A stretch of 64,000 bases of DNA, from contig BBDJ01000006.1 of the NCBI GenBank assembly GCA_001312325.1, positions 112,306 to 176,305 on the forward strand, read 5' to 3'. Both the position numbers and the translations under genes were made by a program. Of this stretch, positions 1 to 9,445 are shown in pieces (position 1 is the first letter of the stretch; every line of letters begins with the position of its first letter). The stretch is from Lysinibacillus pakistanensis. Its GTDB lineage: Bacteria > Bacillota > Bacilli > Bacillales_A > Planococcaceae. A model generated the notes under the pieces. The model was not told where the DNA came from and ran no database searches. It saw only the letters and a program-made list of their open reading frames with translations.

Positions 1-180
1 AAGAACCTAAACGTTGAAGCCAAAGAAACGGATGCTCTTGCCGGTATTTTATTGGCTTGCTTCGATGGACTAGCTCTCCAAAAAATGTTCGATGACGAAT
101 TTGACCTTGATCAAACGTATAAATTGTTAATTGATTTATTAGAGAACTATTTGAAAAAAAAGAAAAAATTAGAGTTTTAA
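1..180 (+). CDS. TetR-family transcriptional regulator, C-terminal end (partial)
   Basis: The reading frame is open from the first base and ends in TAA at 178-180, giving the last 59 residues of a protein that begins outside the window. The fragment has the helical pattern of a TetR ligand-binding domain end, with a segment like LLACFDGLALQKMFD followed by a Lys-rich tail. The DNA-binding half is not visible, so the family call rests on the C-terminal pattern only. It lies 35 bases before a serine hydrolase on the same strand and may regulate it (inference). Confidence 0.55.
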   Translation, partial: KNLNVEAKETDALAGILLACFDGLALQKMFDDEFDLDQTYKLLIDLLENYLKKKKKLEF

Positions 181-215
181 TAGAAAGTTTGATTGTTCAT
201 ATGAGGAGAAAAACA

Positions 216-1624
216 ATGAAAAAAGCAATCTTTTTTTTAGGGAGCTTACTACTCCTGCTAACCCCTTTTGCTGCTTCTGCTAAAACGGAAGATACGAAAG
301 AAAAAATAACAAAATTTATGGAGAAATCCTTAGATATGTATAATATTCCTGGCACATCGTTGGCAATATTAGAAAACGGGGAAATGATTTATCAAAATCA
401 ATGGGGTATTTTAAGTGATGGGTCAAATGTAACAGCAGACACACCGTTTCTTATTGGTTCTTTAAGCAAACCAATTACATCTCTGGCTATTATGATGTTA
501 GTGGAAGATAGCAAAATAAAGCTTGATGAACCGATACAGTCCTATATTCCATCGTTTACATATCAAACAGACAGTTCAAAACAAATTACAGTTTTGCATC
601 TTTTAGAACAAACAAGTGGTATTAGTGAACTTGAAGGTCTTAAAGTGACTGACAAGGATTGGCCGAAAGAGGGGGCAATCAATCAAGCTATAAAAGAACT
701 TAGTGGAGTAGTGTTATCTCACGAGCTGGAGAGGTTTATGAATATAACTCTGCTAACTATTTACTCTTAGGGGCAATTGTTGAAAAAAGTTTCGAACCAA
801 ACCTTTTCAGATTTTTTTGAATACGAATATTTTTACCCCATTTGGTATGGAAAATTCCGCTGCTGATTATGAAAGTGCGGTAGAAAAAGGATACATACCT
901 GGTTTCGAGTCATGGTTTGGTAGGCCCGTTGTCAGTGATGGATTTTATGATCATGCAGGAGCCCCTTATGGCTATATTGCTTCAAGTTCAAATGATTTAG
1001 CGAAATTTTTAAAATTTATGCTAGAGGGAGGAGATTTATTATCAGAACAAAACCTTGAGTTATTAAAAACTCCTCCGGAAGAAGGTAAAACATACGGTTA
1101 CGGTTGGCATTTTTCTAAAACAGAACATTACCCTTTCCACGGTGGGGCAACATCTGATTTTAGAGCGCAAATGTTTTTAATACCTGAAGAAAATATTGCA
1201 GCAGTACTTTTAACCAATAAATATAATTTTATAGAAGATGTTCAAGTCTCTCATATAATGAATGGAATTCAATCTATCCTGAACGGAAAAGAACCAGATG
1301 AATTGCCTGTACAGAGCTATAGTATTCAATGGAGTATATTGGGGGTTACATTACTCCTTGCTATTTTAACGATAATCCATTTCTTCAGACTTAGAAGAAA
1401 GAAGGTTCTAAACAAAAAAAATACCGTTTACTATTGGAGTCATTTCGCTCCTTTTAGCTGTGGGATTGATTCCACTATTTGTTTATGGTATTGGTACCCC
1501 ATGGAAAAGTATTCGTTTCTTCGCACCGGACATATCATTATTAATTTATTGTTTGGTAGTAATATTTGCTATTAATGGAATTATGACTTTAATCATAACA
1601 ATTTTTAAAAAGAAAATTACCTAA
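216..1624 (+). CDS. Serine hydrolase of the class C beta-lactamase/PBP family with C-terminal membrane segments, frame-broken
   Basis: Probable exported penicillin-binding-protein-like serine hydrolase or esterase. The start is ATG 216 behind AGGAG at 203-207. A signal peptide (about residues 1-24, ending ASA) precedes a beta-lactamase fold with the nucleophile motif SLSK, a YNSANY segment matching the Y-x-N motif, and an HGG triad late in the domain. After about residue 360 come two or three hydrophobic helices, as in Bacillales membrane-anchored members. Four frame breaks interrupt it: one lost base near 732, an extra A in 783-788, an extra T in 812-818 and an extra A in 1414-1421. Restored length is about 468 residues. 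The substrate cannot be told. Confidence 0.8.
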
Positions 1625-1660
1625 GCTTATCCTTGTGCACAAGTCTACAAATCAATGACT

Positions 1661-1676
1661 CCAAGGCGAAATTGAT
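1661..1676 (+). repeat. Remnant of the interspersed intergenic repeat
   Basis: The 16 bases CCAAGGCGAAATTGAT are identical to part of the repeat copy at 54228-54243 and differ by one base from the copy near 11827. No other part of the repeat is recognisable here. The surrounding 1625-1853 gap shows no convincing gene. Confidence 0.5.
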
Positions 1677-1853
1677 ACCAATGGGATTTTTCCTACCTAT
1701 GGTCTTTCCAATCCAAAGAAATTTAATAAGAACAATGATTACTTGTTTCTTGTTAATAGACAGCAAAAATAAAAGGCTTTTTTACTTTCAAAGCAGTTGT
1801 TTTTTTATGATAAAAATAAAATAATTGAAGAAAAGAGCCAAAGGAGTGAAGTG

Positions 1854-2117
1854 GTGTTACGAAGATATTTGAGTATTATTTCATTGATATTGTTTTCCTT
1901 GTTCATTATTTTTGCTTTTATTACACCAATTGTAGTAAATAAAACCTCGGAAATTGGGGACATTGTGGTCATTTCATTAATAATAGCGTCATTTCTAGCT
2001 GCACTTTTTAGTAAAAAGGGAAAGTTAAGAATTTTTGCTTTAATAATTTCCTCCATTCCAGTGCTTTTCCTATTAGGGTTAATTTTACTTCCGATATTAT
2101 ATTTATTAGAGCAATAA
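1854..2117 (+). CDS. Small membrane protein of unknown function
   Basis: An 87-residue protein starting at GTG 1854, seven bases after AAGGAG at 1841-1846; a second in-frame GTG at 1851 is closer than ideal to that site. It consists almost entirely of three hydrophobic segments (roughly residues 5-27, 35-50 and 58-83) with a short KKGK loop. No family is recognised. It follows the serine hydrolase at a distance and ends before a hairpin at 2174-2209. Its small size and lack of motifs keep the call modest. Confidence 0.55.
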   Translation: MLRRYLSIISLILFSLFIIFAFITPIVVNKTSEIGDIVVISLIIASFLAALFSKKGKLRIFALIISSIPVLFLLGLILLPILYLLEQ

Positions 2118-2173
2118 ACGAGTGTGTTTGATTGTGAAGTGATTGTACTTTAACTAACACGGAGTTCATAATT

Positions 2174-2209
2174 GAACAGAGATACATTTATTATGATGTT
2201 TCTCTGTTC
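2174..2209 (+). terminator. Stem-loop, possible terminator
   Basis: GAACAGAGA at 2174-2182 pairs with TCTCTGTTC at 2201-2209, and four more pairs form inside (2184-2187 with 2196-2199), leaving an 8-base loop. There is no clear T tract after it, so efficient intrinsic termination is uncertain. Confidence 0.45.
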
Positions 2210-2292
2210 TAAATAAACTAAAAGTATTTCTGATAAAATTCCTACCTGAGCTTTCCACTTAGTTGTGTATACAACGCTAAAGAAATACAAAT

Positions 2293-3023
2293 TTAAATCA
2301 AATCACCTTGAATGAGTTCAATATTATCTTTTAACCGGATACGGATTGATTTTCTATTCAAATAATCTGGTGAATCCATTACTTGAAAATGCAGATGAGT
2401 TTCTGTTGAATTACCGGAGTTTCCACATAAACCAACAACTTGACCTGGCTTACTCTTTCTTATTCTTTAACAATGATAGAATGACATTTTAAATGAGCAA
2501 CCATACTATACTCATTATTTAGGTGTTCAATGATAACACAATTTCCTTCAGGCTGTTCTGGATTCATTTCACCCTGTTTATTATCCTTGATTCCGTCTAT
2601 CACTTTTATCACTTTCCCATTTGCCGGAGCTACTATTTCATTATTAAAAGCGTAATAGTTTTCGTTGATATCGGGAGAATCTTTGTACGAACTGCCATCT
2701 TTTAAAATGATCAGATCATAAGCATATCTTTGATTTTCGTAGACATAGTGATAATTAATAAACTGATTCGTCCCACCTCAGAAAACAAACCATTCCTCTT
2801 TGATTGGCATAATATAAGTATTCTTTGTGTATTTGCTGTCACTTTCAGGATAGGTAACAAATGGAGCAAGATTTACACCATAAATGATTCCACTTCCATC
2901 AAAAAATACACTAATTGCCTTTTGTCTATTGTTTTCTAACCAAATATATAGACTTATATCTTCTTTTAAGCTCGTAATCAATTCTAAGCTGTACTTTTTA
3001 ACTCCAGTATTAAAATCCTTAGC
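2293..3023 (-). pseudogene. M23-family metallopeptidase remnant, 5'-truncated with an in-frame TGA and a frameshift
   Basis: Read on the reverse strand, the conserved core is clear: NYHYVYENQRYAYDL (metal-binding His and Asp) and, near the end, CGNSGNSTETHLHFQVMD with the HxH pair. The frame is blocked upstream by TAG at 3024-3026 with no signal peptide or start in front. It carries an in-frame TGA at about 2779-2781, where relatives usually have Trp (VF-W-GG), and loses one base near 2468. Unlike most broken genes in this window, none of these lesions sits in a long A/T run, so real decay is likely. The product would be a zinc endopeptidase acting on cell-wall peptides. Confidence 0.65.
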
Positions 3024-3031
3024 CTATATTA

Positions 3032-3070
3032 AGAGCGTGTTTTGATCAATCTTTCTTCAAAACATGCTCT
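3032..3070 (-). terminator. Rho-independent terminator after the DUF7832 gene
   Basis: A 14-pair stem, 3032-3045 with 3057-3070 (one G-U pair), with an 11-base loop. It lies downstream of the reverse-strand gene ending at 3171 and before the decayed peptidase, so it probably ends transcription of that gene. The T tract is weak on either side. Confidence 0.6.
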
Positions 3071-3170
3071 TTCTTATTGTTCATTTATCAAGGTTATTAG
3101 TATCAATTTGTTCAAACTTTATTTTAAAGCTACAATTTTATTCTTTTTATAGGCGAATTATACTTTAGAC

Positions 3171-3601
3171 TTATATTCTATTTTCTACTTTAAATTTTCC
3201 CTCCAACAACCTTGCAACAAGCACGTAATTTTCTTCATTATAAATAGCTGCATACATAGAATCATTGCCATCAAAAAGCTGTAATGGGAGGTTTTCATAG
3301 TCAGTTAAATAGACATCGTAATAGGTAGATGCAAAAGCAGCTCCTTCTTCTGTTAAATCTTCATCTAACAAAACCCCATCGTAAAATTCAATGAAAAAAA
3401 TCGAGCGCGGTTATTTGACCTTGCATTAGCTGTTCATAAAGCTCTGGGTCATCCTCTTCAATGATAGTCGTATTTGCTAATTGATGCTCCAACATCCAAC
3501 GGTAAAAAAAAAGCGATATGCACTGCACCTTGATTAGTAGGTAACTGCTGTGGAAAGTCCTCTGCATCAGAATGCCATTTCATTTTGTCATAGGCTGTCA
3601 T
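3171..3601 (-). CDS. DUF7832-like protein of unknown function, frame-broken
   Basis: Restored 142-residue soluble protein. ATG at 3601 follows AGGAG by 5-6 bases. The N-terminus (YDKMKWH, then FPQQLP and a histidine before a W-x-x-E segment) matches a family found in Firmicutes that I associate with DUF7832; the assignment is from memory of the pattern. It is acidic and has no signal peptide. Two extra bases break it: in the 9-base run 3504-3512 and the 7-base run 3394-3400. It lies 17 bases downstream of the DUF6138-like gene, in one reverse-strand group, so co-transcription is likely. Confidence 0.6.
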
Positions 3602-3618
3602 AAAATTCTCCTGTCCTC

Positions 3619-4853
3619 TTATATAAGCTCTTTAATAATCAGCTCAAAGCGCGTGCGATATGGCTCTGGAATATGCATAAATTCTGAGCTAGTAAAGTCA
3701 TTCATATGGATGATGCCAAAACATGTATATAAAAGCTGCGCTACAACCATATCTTTATATTCTTCAATGTGTTCACTTTGTTCAAGTGGAATAAATGGGC
3801 AAAGCTCTATAAATGGTGTCGTCATAAATTTTTCGAACCATTGCAAATTGTTATCTGTACTCATAGCTTTTTCAAAGAATGCATCGTAAGGAACTTCTTG
3901 AACAGCTAGCACAGTACATACAAAGACAGGCAATGTTTCAGGCGTTAAACCGAATTTTTCCACATAGGCTTTTGCAAAGTATTCAGGCATTAGCGAATGG
4001 TCGCCATCGCATTCATACATATAGTCGATTACGAGCTTGCCATAGCTTTTATCGTATAAGCCAAGACCGAAAACAGCGAATGTACTTGGCATTGCTGCTT
4101 CTTCATCATCAACATCTTGATAAAAATGATACTGTGCCATCGCCTTATAACTATATTCAACTAGCTCAGTATGTAGGCTAGGATAGCTGAGAGCTTTAGT
4201 AAAGAAGTGATGTGATGATGTGACAGGTAAAAGCTCGATTGGTAACACTAAGTCGCTTTTACCTTCATAATAAATGCCATAGCTTTTAGGGAAATCCTCT
4301 TCTAATAAAGCATTTAAGTAAGCTAATGCTTGACGATAAGCTTCTTCGCTCTCTTCTTTAATTTTAATCGTAATCGTGGCTAGTACATCATTTGCTTGAC
4401 AGAAAATTAGGTCGGATGCCATTTGCTGTTTATGTGTTGGCAAAGTACCAGAGCGACTGTGATTAATGAGTTATATGCTTCTGCATCTAATTCTTTGATT
4501 GTTGCCAGCAGCTCTTTGACTGTTAAATAAGAATAGCTTGCGCCGTATTTACTTAAATTCACTGCGTAGTAGCATAGCAATGGTAAGTAAGTTAATGATT
4601 GATGCTCGTCGATAAAGTGAGAAAGACAATAGCGCTGTGTTTCAAAGTCTAGCTCTTGACGAAATTCATCAAGCAAGACAAGCTGCTGATAATGGCAGAG
4701 CACTTCATGCAGCGTGAAGGCGTCTAGTAAAAAAGACAGGGTGATGATTTTAGAAGGATAACCATCTGTATCAATTTTATATTGTTTAGAAAGTAGTTCT
4801 TGCTCAAGCTGTAGCCATAATACTTCGTTTTCGGTAAATTGTTTAGTTTTCAT
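3619..4853 (-). CDS. DUF6138-like protein, two overlapping frames probably one gene
   Basis: Two reverse-strand frames overlap here: 4853-4407 (148 residues, ATG after GGGAGGT) and a downstream frame closing at 3619 (about 266-274 residues). Restoring one A in the AAA near 4423 joins them as NSK-MASDLIF into a single protein of about 411 residues. Both halves are acidic, Leu/Tyr-rich and lack membrane segments. I think of DUF6138 but cannot verify it. The alternative is two translationally coupled genes, since the second frame has TTG and ATG starts inside the overlap and no ribosome site is obvious. No function can be assigned. Confidence 0.5.
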
Positions 4854-5014
4854 GGAATGACCTCCCTTTTATGAAAGAACAACTACACTATTAAAATTAA
4901 CTTTCGTGCATAAATATTGTAAATTTCAAATTTATTAATGCATCAGAAAGTTCATTAGGGAAAGAAAAATTTAGTGCAATCAATTAAAAATCGCTGAAAT
5001 CATTACATACATAG

Positions 5015-5878
5015 TCAATAGCACTGCAAAATAGTCCATACTTTATCGAAATCTTTGTTTTTGCAGTCCTCTTCACGAATCCAGAAATATAGTTTGCCGC
5101 TATCGCCCCACATATAGCCTAGGTCATCTTCTGAATCAAGCTGTAATAGCAGCTGCCAATCCTTTACGTGTGGTTCAAGCTCCTTGCGTAACGGGTGATT
5201 GTAGGCTGTTGAATCCCCACAATATAAACCGTTTGTGACAAGTTGGCATTCTAAATACATATCCCCTTGAATCGTATCAGGATGACCATCTATACGATGT
5301 GTCGTTTGTTCCTGTGCTTCTTCATCGACCCAATCATAAAAAAAATCATTGTAGGCATCTTGTTGTTCCTCTGTTAAAATAGTTTCTAAATTTTTGCTAT
5401 AAGGAGAAGCCCATGAAGGGAGTGTCCATTCATTTCTAAAGTGTAGTGCCGCACTATCAATATACTCCGTTAAAACTGCGGGTTGCTGCATTCGCTTCAA
5501 ACTGTCAGGTGCTTGTGTGAAGTGGAAAACGTGAAAGCCATCGCCATCATTTGGATCATAGCCCCAAGGTTGTCCAATGACATCATAGAAAAAGGATAAT
5601 AGTCCATCAGCAGGCAGCAAGTTGTTGGAATCATACGACTTTACTTCTGTTAAATTAAGCTGACATAGAAAGTATAATGGCTGGTTATTATTTGTATGTG
5701 GCCATATAAAATCTGTCGGTACATCGGGGTTGCCACCGATTTTGGACTGTCCAATTTGAATGGCATCATCTGCTGTCGGTATTGCCGAAGCACGAATTGA
5801 CTTTTTAGCGAACTGCAAAATTTGTTCTGCCACCTCTCCAAGCTCAAAATCAAATAATGCTGTTCGTAACTTTTCCAT
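5015..5878 (-). CDS. YwqG-family (DUF1963) protein
   Basis: Intact 287-residue cytosolic protein. Family signatures visible are a GGNPDVP segment followed by IWPH (about residues 48-60), LYFLCQLNL (about 67-75), LLPADGLLSFFYD (about 86-98) and a late GDSGKLYFWI segment. The molecular role of DUF1963 proteins is unknown. In B. subtilis, ywqG lies near a toxin/immunity locus, which is the only functional hint. It is the first gene of a reverse-strand group with the two DUF genes downstream, separated from them by about 160 bases. Confidence 0.85.
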   Translation of the reverse strand: MEKLRTALFDFELGEVAEQILQFAKKSIRASAIPTADDAIQIGQSKIGGNPDVPTDFIWPHTNNNQPLYFLCQLNLTEVKSYDSNNLLPADGLLSFFYDVIGQPWGYDPNDGDGFHVFHFTQAPDSLKRMQQPAVLTEYIDSAALHFRNEWTLPSWASPYSKNLETILTEEQQDAYNDFFYDWVDEEAQEQTTHRIDGHPDTIQGDMYLECQLVTNGLYCGDSTAYNHPLRKELEPHVKDWQLLLQLDSEDDLGYMWGDSGKLYFWIREEDCKNKDFDKVWTILQCY

Positions 5879-6337
5879 GTTTATTCCCCCTTATTTTTAT
5901 CTAATTTCAATATAGTACATACGTTCCCTTGTGTAAAGCCTATATTTGGAATTATGAAAATACTGTTGAATCAAAAGTATAGCAAATACGAGGTCTTCTT
6001 GAATTTTTACTGACTTTTGATACAGTAAAGGTTATGATAGTGAGCCTGATTAGCAATTTTTACCCCTAGATTTTAAGCATCCAGATTGAAGAGCAGATGA
6101 GCTTTAATTAAGCGAAGTAAGGAAAAGGGCAGTATTTCGTTTCACTTCTTACAACCCATATTGGATTACGTTAATAGTGAAGTAACCTAATTTACGAGTT
6201 TCATGCTGTATATCAGTTTCAATCAATTAAATTTACCGAAGCTTCTCATCAAATGATGAATAATTAAAGAACTAGAAAAAAACTACGGTAAAGATTGTGA
6301 TAAAAAATTATCAACATTTATTAGGGAGGATTACTAG
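5879..6337. other. Intergenic region between divergent genes, no feature recognised
   Basis: About 460 AT-rich bases separate the reverse-strand ywqG-like gene from the forward dehydrogenase gene. It must contain both promoters, but I found no -35/-10 pair with good spacing, no riboswitch-like fold and no convincing short gene. The only clear site is the ribosome site AGGGAGGA just before ATG 6338. Confidence 0.4.
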
Positions 6338-7390
6338 ATGAAAACGTATCGAATTGCTGTAATACCAGGGGATGGCATTGGAAAAGAGGTTGTTCCTGCT
6401 GCGATAGAGGTTCTCGATCAAGCTGCACATCTTGATGGAAGCTTTCAATTTGAATGGACTACTTTTCCTTGGGGCTGTGACTATTACTTAGAGACAGGTA
6501 AAATGATGCCAGATAATGGAATTGAAATATTGAAAGGCTACGATCAAATTTTCTTAGGGGCGGTAGGGATGCCTAATTTAGTACCCGATCACATTTCCTT
6601 ATGGGGGCTTCTGATTAAAATTCGTCGTGAGATGAAGCAGTCTATAAATGTGCGTCCAGCAAAGCTATTACAAGGCTTACCTTCACCATTGCGCAAACCA
6701 AATGACTTTGATTTAGTAGTTGTACGGGAAAACTCAGAGGGAGAATATGCTGAAAGCGGTGGCAGAATACATAGTGGTCAGGATGAGGTTGCTATCCAAA
6801 ATGCTATATTTACAAGGAAGGGTACAGAGCGTGCGATGCGTTATGCATTTGAAATAGCAAAAATACGACGTCAGCATGTGACAAGTGCCACGAAGTCAAA
6901 TGGAATTACCTATAGCATGCCATTTTGGGACGAGGTTTTTGTACAAGTAGGGAAAGATTTTAAAGATATTGGGCAAGTATCTACGCATATTGATGCTTTA
7001 GCTGCCTTCTTCGTCATGAAACCAGAAAGCTTTGATGTTATTGTTGCATCCAATCTATTTGGTGATATATTAACAGATTTAGGTGGGGCTATTATGGGTA
7101 GCATCGGAATTGCTCCAGCAGCAAATTTAAATATTGAACGCCAATATCCGTCTATGTTTGAACCAGTTCATGGCTCTGCTCCAGATATTGCTGGCCAGGG
7201 AATAGCCAATCCACTTGGACAAATTTGGACAGGTAAAATGATGCTTGATTTCTTAGGCTATCATGAGCTTGGCACAAGAGTGCTAAATGCGATAGAAGCA
7301 ACATTAGCACAAGGGATCAAGACAGCAGATTTAGGTGGAACTTCAACATTACGCGATGTAACAAGCGCAGTACTAAATCATTTGCGATAA
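6338..7390 (+). CDS. Tartrate dehydrogenase/decarboxylase-like (D-malate dehydrogenase) enzyme
   Basis: Intact 350-residue member of the isocitrate/isopropylmalate dehydrogenase family, oxidising and decarboxylating a 2-hydroxyacid with NAD. The start follows AGGGAGGA. Visible motifs are IPGDGIGKEV at the N-terminus, the substrate Arg region (IRREMKQSINVRP, about 90-105), VVRENSEGEYAESGG (about 128-142), the catalytic Lys segment SATKSN, SNLFGDILTDLGG with metal-binding Asp residues, and EPVHGSAPDIAGQGIANP. The SEGEY/Y pattern and length favour tartrate or D-malate dehydrogenase over LeuB (which would have a different loop). It has no neighbouring pathway genes, so the physiological substrate is open. 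Confidence 0.85.
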   Translation: MKTYRIAVIPGDGIGKEVVPAAIEVLDQAAHLDGSFQFEWTTFPWGCDYYLETGKMMPDNGIEILKGYDQIFLGAVGMPNLVPDHISLWGLLIKIRREMKQSINVRPAKLLQGLPSPLRKPNDFDLVVVRENSEGEYAESGGRIHSGQDEVAIQNAIFTRKGTERAMRYAFEIAKIRRQHVTSATKSNGITYSMPFWDEVFVQVGKDFKDIGQVSTHIDALAAFFVMKPESFDVIVASNLFGDILTDLGGAIMGSIGIAPAANLNIERQYPSMFEPVHGSAPDIAGQGIANPLGQIWTGKMMLDFLGYHELGTRVLNAIEATLAQGIKTADLGGTSTLRDVTSAVLNHLR

Positions 7391-7542
7391 GGCATATGAA
7401 AAAATGATTGGAGTGAAGCGCTTATGAAAAACTTTTTTTGCTTATAATTGGCAAGTCAGAGATGAGGACTTATTAATCTGAATTTTTATAAACAGCAAGA
7501 AAAAAAGGTAAGGGCATGATAAAATGACCCTTACCTCTATAA

Positions 7543-8450
7543 CTATTCTTGTGTTTGTAAGTATTCTACAGCAATATCTGGTCGATCTGTAATAATGCCC
7601 TTTGCACCGTTACGGATTAATTTCTTCATTGTCTCTCCGTCATTGATGGTCCAATAGTGAACAGGGATGTTTAAGTTGCTTAAAAACTGAATAAACTTCG
7701 GTGAATCTAATGCAATAACGCCTGATTTAGGTGGTATTTGGAACACGTCTACCCTTGGATGATATAGATGTCCAAATTGGCTGGAGAAGGAAGCGAATGC
7801 TTTTCGAACATCTATCTCACCAGCACCTAGGGCTACTTGATTTTGTGCATATAGATTAAAACGGTCTATCTGCTCCCCGTAAAAGCTTGTAACAACTACA
7901 CGATTCTCAGCGCCAAGCTCTTCAATTAAACGCCATAATTTCGAAGGCATTAAGCTTCCTTCATACGTATCTGGTGCGTCTTTAATATCAATATTAACCA
8001 ACATATTAGGGTATGCTTCTAGTAACTCGCGTAAAGTAACAACATCTACTTTTTCATTTCGATAAGGAAATTCCCCATTTAAATCTTCAAATTGATAACC
8101 GTGGTTTAAGGCATTAATTTCTGCTAAAGTCATATCTGCAATAAGACCATAGCCATCTGTTGTACGATGGACAGTATCATCATGAAAGACAATAATTTCC
8201 TCATCTTTCGTTAAGCGAATGTCTATTTCAAAGCCATCTACTCCTAATTGTGCGGCTTTTTTTAAAAGCAGGCATTGTATGCTCAGGTGCTAGCAGTGCA
8301 CCACCACGATGTGCGAGAATAATAGGGCGATCAAATTGTAATGCTTGTTTACTTTCACGCTGCTGAGGTTTAGAAATTGCTTTACTACCTGCCCAAGCAG
8401 CCGCACTTGCTGCTGCGATTGCAAGCGCGATCTTCGTTTTTTTTACCCAT
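7543..8450 (-). CDS. Glycerophosphodiester phosphodiesterase, frame-broken
   Basis: Restored 301-residue enzyme hydrolysing glycerophosphodiesters to glycerol 3-phosphate and an alcohol. The start is ATG 8450 behind AAGGAGG. A short hydrophobic N-terminal anchor (ALAIAAASAAAWAG) suggests export. The catalytic signature is present: AHRGG followed by EHT, then EIDIRLTKDEEIIVFHDDTVHRTT, and near the end HYWTIND and GIITDRPD. Two extra bases break the 5' third, in T runs 8437-8444 and 8257-8263 of the plus strand. It stands alone on the reverse strand before ylbG. Confidence 0.88.
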
Positions 8451-8723
8451 ATTCGTCCTCCTTAAAAAATTTAGATGATATAAAAGGTACTGGCGAATTC
8501 ATTTTTGAATTTGAAAGTTTTGAGCAAACAAAATCAGAGAAACTGTGATTATGGACGTCTAAACTAATGTCTTATTAACTTGCTTAAGTGAATGTTCAAC
8601 TCTTAATGAATATTGTATGCTTTACCATTATAACGGAAAAATGAGCGTTCTGTCAGCTAAACTCTGTTGCTATCATTTTCCGGTCTATGGTATTCTTTTA
8701 TGTAAGAAATGAGGGAATACTAT

Positions 8724-8996
8724 ATGAACGAACGACAAGGACTAATCGTGTACGTCCATCAATTAAAACATGCAAAGTCTCTTCGAAAATATGGTCATGT
8801 TCTTTATATTTCTCGGAGGCAAAAATATGTAGTGCTCTATTGCGATCGAGAGGAAATTGAAATGATGACAACAAAACTACAACGCCTTCCTTTTGTAAAA
8901 GACGTTGTAAAGTCTTATCGTCCATTCGTGAAAACTGAGTATGAAAATGCAAAACCTGATAAAGCCAAGGAATATGACTACAAAGCAGGTCTATAA
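8724..8996 (+). CDS. ylbG: YlbG family protein (UPF0298)
   Basis: Intact 90-residue protein beginning [12 protein letters not shown] at ATG 8724 behind GAGGGA. It matches the small cytosolic YlbG family, including the [10 protein letters not shown] stretch and the K-RP end. Function is unknown. In B. subtilis it also lies just upstream of rsmD (ylbH), as here after an insertion of two other genes. A possible promoter is TTGCTA (about 8667) with TATTCT 18 bases on. Confidence 0.88.
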   Translation: MNERQGLIVYVHQLKHAKSLRKYGHVLYISRRQKYVVLYCDREEIEMMTTKLQRLPFVKDVVKSYRPFVKTEYENAKPDKAKEYDYKAGL

Positions 8997-8998
8997 TA

Positions 8999-9389
8999 TT
9001 ACGTTAATGCAGGAATATAGTGATGAAGTCTCATTATTCCAATTAAGTATTGATAAAATAGTTTTGATTCCGAAAATATAGATGAGTGCTTTATTTCTAC
9101 AACAACTGCTTTTCGACCTAGTTGCTCAATACTTTCTTCGAATATTTTTTGTCGCTTAGAAGGCTTGTTTTCTATATAAGGAATGCCCTCTCGACAAATA
9201 TAAATCGGCATAAATTTACTTTCACCGACTGGTTTGAAGGCAACTGCTAAAGAAGCAACTTTTTTTTTCTTCTTTTGAGGAAGTTAGTATAAAGGCTTGG
9301 TGAAAGCGACTTTGATTGGTATTCACTAGTTCAAGAAGCTCATAAACATCACCATAGCCTTCACCTAATTCAATAAATTGTTGTGGCAT
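8999..9389 (-). CDS. Conserved hypothetical protein (DUF7147-like), frame-broken
   Basis: Restored 129-residue cytosolic protein starting at ATG 9389 (MPQQFIELGEGYGDVYELL), with AAAGGATG upstream. The middle carries a MPIYICREGIPY segment. I connect this pattern with DUF7147, a Bacillales family of unknown role, without certainty. One extra base in the T run 9260-9268 breaks it. Its stop is two bases from that of ylbG on the other strand, so the two genes converge. Confidence 0.55.
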
Positions 9390-9445
9390 AAAAATTGCAC
9401 ATCCTTTCCAATATACATAGTATCATGCTGTGGGAGGTCAAGCAT

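Noticed and set aside
1633..1824. Open frame of 63 codons after the serine hydrolase
   Set aside because: No ribosome site, composition unlike a protein, and it overlaps the leader of the next gene.
2523..2939. Two forward frames opposite the M23 remnant
   Set aside because: The reverse strand carries recognisable M23 motifs; the forward frames are shadows.
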